From DATNNN01 sp035601815 (lineage in GTDB: Bacteria; Pseudomonadota; Alphaproteobacteria; Rhizobiales; Xanthobacteraceae): DNA of 7,814 nt. The translations under genes were made by a program, and so were the position numbers. The notes below the pieces were generated by a model, which searched no databases, was not told where the DNA came from, and saw only the letters and a list, made by a program, of their open reading frames with translations. Below are positions 5,780 through 7,814 of the stretch, piece after piece. The number at the start of each line of letters is the position of its first letter. Position 1 is the first letter of the stretch. Location of the stretch: contig DATNNN010000229.1 in the NCBI GenBank assembly GCA_035601815.1, forward strand, positions 1-7,814. The letters run 5' to 3'.

Positions 5780-6649
5780 ATGACCGGATGGATCGACACC
5801 ATCATCCAGGGAGTGCTCCTCGGCGGGCTCTACGCCCTCTTCGCCGCGGGGCTCTCGCTCATCTTCGGCATCATGCGCCTCGTCAACCTCGGCCACGGCG
5901 ACCTCATCGTGCTCGCCGCGTTCGTGATCCTGGTGCTGACCAAGGGACTTGGCGTCAACGTCTTCGTTGGGCTCGCGCTCGCCGTGCCCATTATGTTCGC
6001 GCTCGGCTACGCGTTGCAGCGCTTCGTGCTCAACCGCACGCTCGGCCGCGATATCCTGCCGCCGCTGCTCGTCACCTTCGGCCTTTCCATCATCATCGAG
6101 AACGCGCTGTTGGAAGTCTTCTCCGCCGACAGCCAGCGCCTCGACGCGGGGCCGCTGGAGACGGCGTCGGTGGCGCTCGGCGGCGACATCGCCGTGGGGG
6201 TGATGCCGCTGTTGACGCTCGTTTCGGCAGTCGCCGTCATCTTGGCGCTGAACTTCCTGTTCTACGCGACGCCGCTCGGCCGCGCCTTCCGCGCCACCTC
6301 CGACGATCCGCCGACCGCCGAGCTCATGGGCATCGACAACCGCCACATCTTCTCCGTCGCCATGGGGATCGCGCTCGTGGTCACGGCGATCGCCGCGCTC
6401 TATCTCGGCGTGCGTGCCAACTTCGATCCCACCATCGGCCCGGCGCGGCTGATCTATGCCTTCGAGGCGGTGATCATCGGCGGCCTCGGCAGCCTGTGGG
6501 GCACGCTCGCCGGCGGCATCATCATCGGCGTGGCGCAGACCGTGGGCGCCCACATCAATCCCGAGTGGCAGATCCTCGCCGGCCACGTCGCCTTTCTCAT
6601 CGTGCTCGTGCTGCGGCCGCGCGGGCTGTTCCCGCGCGCGGTGGACTGA
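5780..6649 (+). CDS. livH: Branched-chain-type ABC transporter permease, LivH family
   Basis: An inner-membrane permease of 289 residues, about the usual size, with some eight hydrophobic segments. Family landmarks are the N-terminal GVLLGGLYALFAAGLSLIFG (11-30) running into IMRLVNLGHGDLIVLAAF (31-48), the cytoplasmic coupling loop PLGRAFRATSDDP (165-177) with AELMGID (180-186), GGLGSLWGTLAGG (234-246) and the C-terminal LRPRGLFP (278-285). The coupling loop is the part expected to contact the ATPases. The start ATG at 5780 is two bases after the livF stop; an upstream extension of the frame to 5690 lies inside livF and is rejected. The last base overlaps the livM start in a TGATG arrangement. 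It forms the translocation pathway with LivM. Confidence 0.95.
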   Translation: MTGWIDTIIQGVLLGGLYALFAAGLSLIFGIMRLVNLGHGDLIVLAAFVILVLTKGLGVNVFVGLALAVPIMFALGYALQRFVLNRTLGRDILPPLLVTFGLSIIIENALLEVFSADSQRLDAGPLETASVALGGDIAVGVMPLLTLVSAVAVILALNFLFYATPLGRAFRATSDDPPTAELMGIDNRHIFSVAMGIALVVTAIAALYLGVRANFDPTIGPARLIYAFEAVIIGGLGSLWGTLAGGIIIGVAQTVGAHINPEWQILAGHVAFLIVLVLRPRGLFPRAVD

Positions 6650-7683
6650 TGGAATACCGCATCGCCACCGCGACCAAGACCTCGCGCGCCTCGGCGCTGA
6701 TCGGCATCGCGCTGGTCGCGCTGCTGGCGGCGCTGCCGCTCTTCGCCGGCCGGGCGCTGGTGCAGGACCTGATCTTCGTCTTCTACATGCTGGCGCTGGC
6801 CCAGCTATGGAACCTGCTCGCCGGCTACGCCGGGCTTGTTTCGGTGGGCCAGCAGGCCTTCGTCGGCCTCGGCGGCTATCTCCTGTTCGCGCTCACCATC
6901 ATGGCGGGCCTCGACCCGCTGCTCGCCATCCTGCTCGCCGGCGTCATCGCCGGGATGTTCGCCTTTCCCACGGCGCTCGTCGTGTTCCGCCTGCGCGGCG
7001 CCTACTTCGCCATCGGCACCTGGGTGGTGGCCGAGGTCTATCGCCTGGTGTTCGCCCAGGTGAAGCAGCTCGGCGGCGGCACCGGCACCTCGCTGCCGGT
7101 GGCGGTGGCCAACGAGTTCGCCGGCATCGAATGGATCAAGGCGCTCTTTGACGTGCGCACGGCGCTTGCCCGCGACATGGCCACTTATTGGGTGGCGCTC
7201 GCGCTCGCCGTCGGCGCGGTGCTCGCGGTCTATCTCGTGCTGCGCTCGCGCCGCGGGCTCGCGCTCGCCGCCATCCGCGACTCGGAGGTGGCGGCCGAGA
7301 GCGTCGGCGTCGACAACTTCCGCGTCAAGCTCACGATCTACGCCATCACCGCCGCCGGCACCGGCATGATCGGCGCGCTCATCTATTTGCAGAAAGCGCG
7401 CATCTCGCCGGACGCCGCTTTCTCGGTGCTCGACTGGACCGCCTACGTCATCTTCATCGTGGTGATCGGCGGCATCGGCACCATCGAGGGGCCGATCGTC
7501 GGCGTGATCGTCTTCTACCTGTTGCAGAGCTATCTCGCCGACTTCGGCACCTGGTACCTGATTTTGCTCGGCGCGCTTGCCATCGCCGTCATGCTGTTCG
7601 CGCCCCAGGGCGTCTGGGGTTTCCTGTCGCGGCGCTTCGGCGTCGCGCTGTTTCCGGTGCAGCGGCGCCTGCAGCGAAGTTGA
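6649..7683 (+). CDS. livM: Branched-chain-type ABC transporter permease, LivM family
   Basis: The second inner-membrane permease, 344 residues, in the normal range for LivM. Landmarks are NLLAGYAGLVSVGQQAFVGL (55-74) with GGY, the LivM hallmark, though with VGQQ where many relatives have GH; RGAYFAIGTW (116-125); GGTGTSLP (143-150); the coupling loop RRGLALAAIRDSEVAAESVG (201-220); and GGIGTIEGPIVG (274-285). About nine to ten hydrophobic segments alternate with short loops, and the tail is basic (RRLQRS). The ATG at 6649 overlaps the livH stop by one base (TGATG), a classic coupled junction that sets the start. The upstream extension of this frame lies within livH and is not coding. It is followed after 14 bases by the SDR gene, probably in the same operon. 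Confidence 0.95.
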   Translation: MEYRIATATKTSRASALIGIALVALLAALPLFAGRALVQDLIFVFYMLALAQLWNLLAGYAGLVSVGQQAFVGLGGYLLFALTIMAGLDPLLAILLAGVIAGMFAFPTALVVFRLRGAYFAIGTWVVAEVYRLVFAQVKQLGGGTGTSLPVAVANEFAGIEWIKALFDVRTALARDMATYWVALALAVGAVLAVYLVLRSRRGLALAAIRDSEVAAESVGVDNFRVKLTIYAITAAGTGMIGALIYLQKARISPDAAFSVLDWTAYVIFIVVIGGIGTIEGPIVGVIVFYLLQSYLADFGTWYLILLGALAIAVMLFAPQGVWGFLSRRFGVALFPVQRRLQRS

Positions 7684-7685
7684 AG

Positions 7686-7691
7686 AAGGGG
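7686..7691 (+). promoter_or_regulatory. Ribosome binding site of the SDR gene
   Basis: AAGGGG six bases before ATG 7698. It is the clearest Shine-Dalgarno sequence within the transporter operon after its first gene and supports the SDR start. Confidence 0.65.
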
Positions 7692-7697
7692 ACATCG

Positions 7698-7814
7698 ATG
7701 GGACAGTTGCAGGGGAAGGTTTGTCGCGTCACCGGCGGGGCGGGGAGCGTCGGGCTCGCCAGCGCCCGGCTCTTTCTGCAGGAGGGCGCCAAGGTGATGC
7801 CGGTCGACCTTGCG
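7698..7814 (+). CDS. Short-chain dehydrogenase/reductase (SDR), 5' part only
   Basis: Only the first 39 residues are inside the window. They show the start of a Rossmann fold: strand KVCRVTGG (7-14), with the SDR cofactor motif TGxxxGxG present as T12-G13-G14-A15-G16-S17-V18-G19, a helix (LASARLFLQEGA, 20-31) and the second strand KVMPVD (32-37). An acidic residue (D37) at the end of the second strand usually indicates preference for NAD(H) over NADP(H). SDRs oxidise alcohols or reduce carbonyls in the cytoplasm; the substrate cannot be told from this part. It starts 14 bases after livM in the same direction, so it is probably cotranscribed and may act on the imported compound or a product of it. 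The catalytic Ser/Tyr/Lys lie beyond the edge. Confidence 0.9.
   Translation, partial: MGQLQGKVCRVTGGAGSVGLASARLFLQEGAKVMPVDLA

Noticed and set aside
5762..6586. 274-codon open frame on the - strand opposite livH
   Set aside because: Highly charged Glu/Arg/His/Asp composition is the mirror of hydrophobic permease codons; a shadow frame.
6805..7695. 296-codon open frame on the - strand opposite livM
   Set aside because: Same charged shadow composition as the frame opposite livH; it covers livM, which has clear motifs.

Overview
The window is dense, high-GC coding DNA with strong GC bias at third codon positions, so long false ORFs appear in the antisense frames. Gene families, GC content and layout suggest an alphaproteobacterium of the Rhizobiales (Bradyrhizobium/Xanthobacteraceae-like). 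This is inference from style only; no marker gene is present.

Layout, left to right. (1) Positions 2-169 hold the 3' end of an unidentified small membrane-type protein on the + strand. (2) 232-1839 (-) encodes a two-component flavin monooxygenase of the HpaB (4-hydroxyphenylacetate 3-hydroxylase) family. (3) 1971-2819 (-) encodes an IclR-family regulator of the PcaR/PcaU/PobR type. (4) Diverging from it on the + strand is a complete branched-chain-amino-acid-type (HAAT) ABC importer: substrate-binding protein (2973-4292), ATPase LivG (4354-5070), ATPase LivF (5076-5777), permease LivH (5780-6649) and permease LivM (6649-7683). (5) The start of a short-chain dehydrogenase/reductase (SDR) gene at 7698 runs off the right edge.

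The genes read as one uptake-and-catabolism locus for an aromatic (probably phenolic) compound. The importer brings the substrate in, the HpaB-type oxygenase would hydroxylate the ring using reduced flavin from a reductase not in this window, and the SDR would act on an alcohol or carbonyl intermediate. Substrate specificity cannot be read from sequence.

The most informative non-coding signal is a pair of identical 15-bp palindromes, GTTCGATTATCGAAC. One lies in front of the oxygenase gene (1876-1890) and one in the divergent gap between regulator and transporter (2867-2881). Each has a weaker related site centred exactly 19 bp upstream of it relative to the target gene. This strongly suggests that the IclR protein controls both the oxygenase and the transporter and ties them into one regulon. 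Other points of note are an 11-bp perfect GC hairpin between the binding-protein gene and livG, and a non-canonical ABC signature in LivG that makes the ATPase pair asymmetric. I saw no mobile elements, CRISPR arrays, tRNA or rRNA genes.
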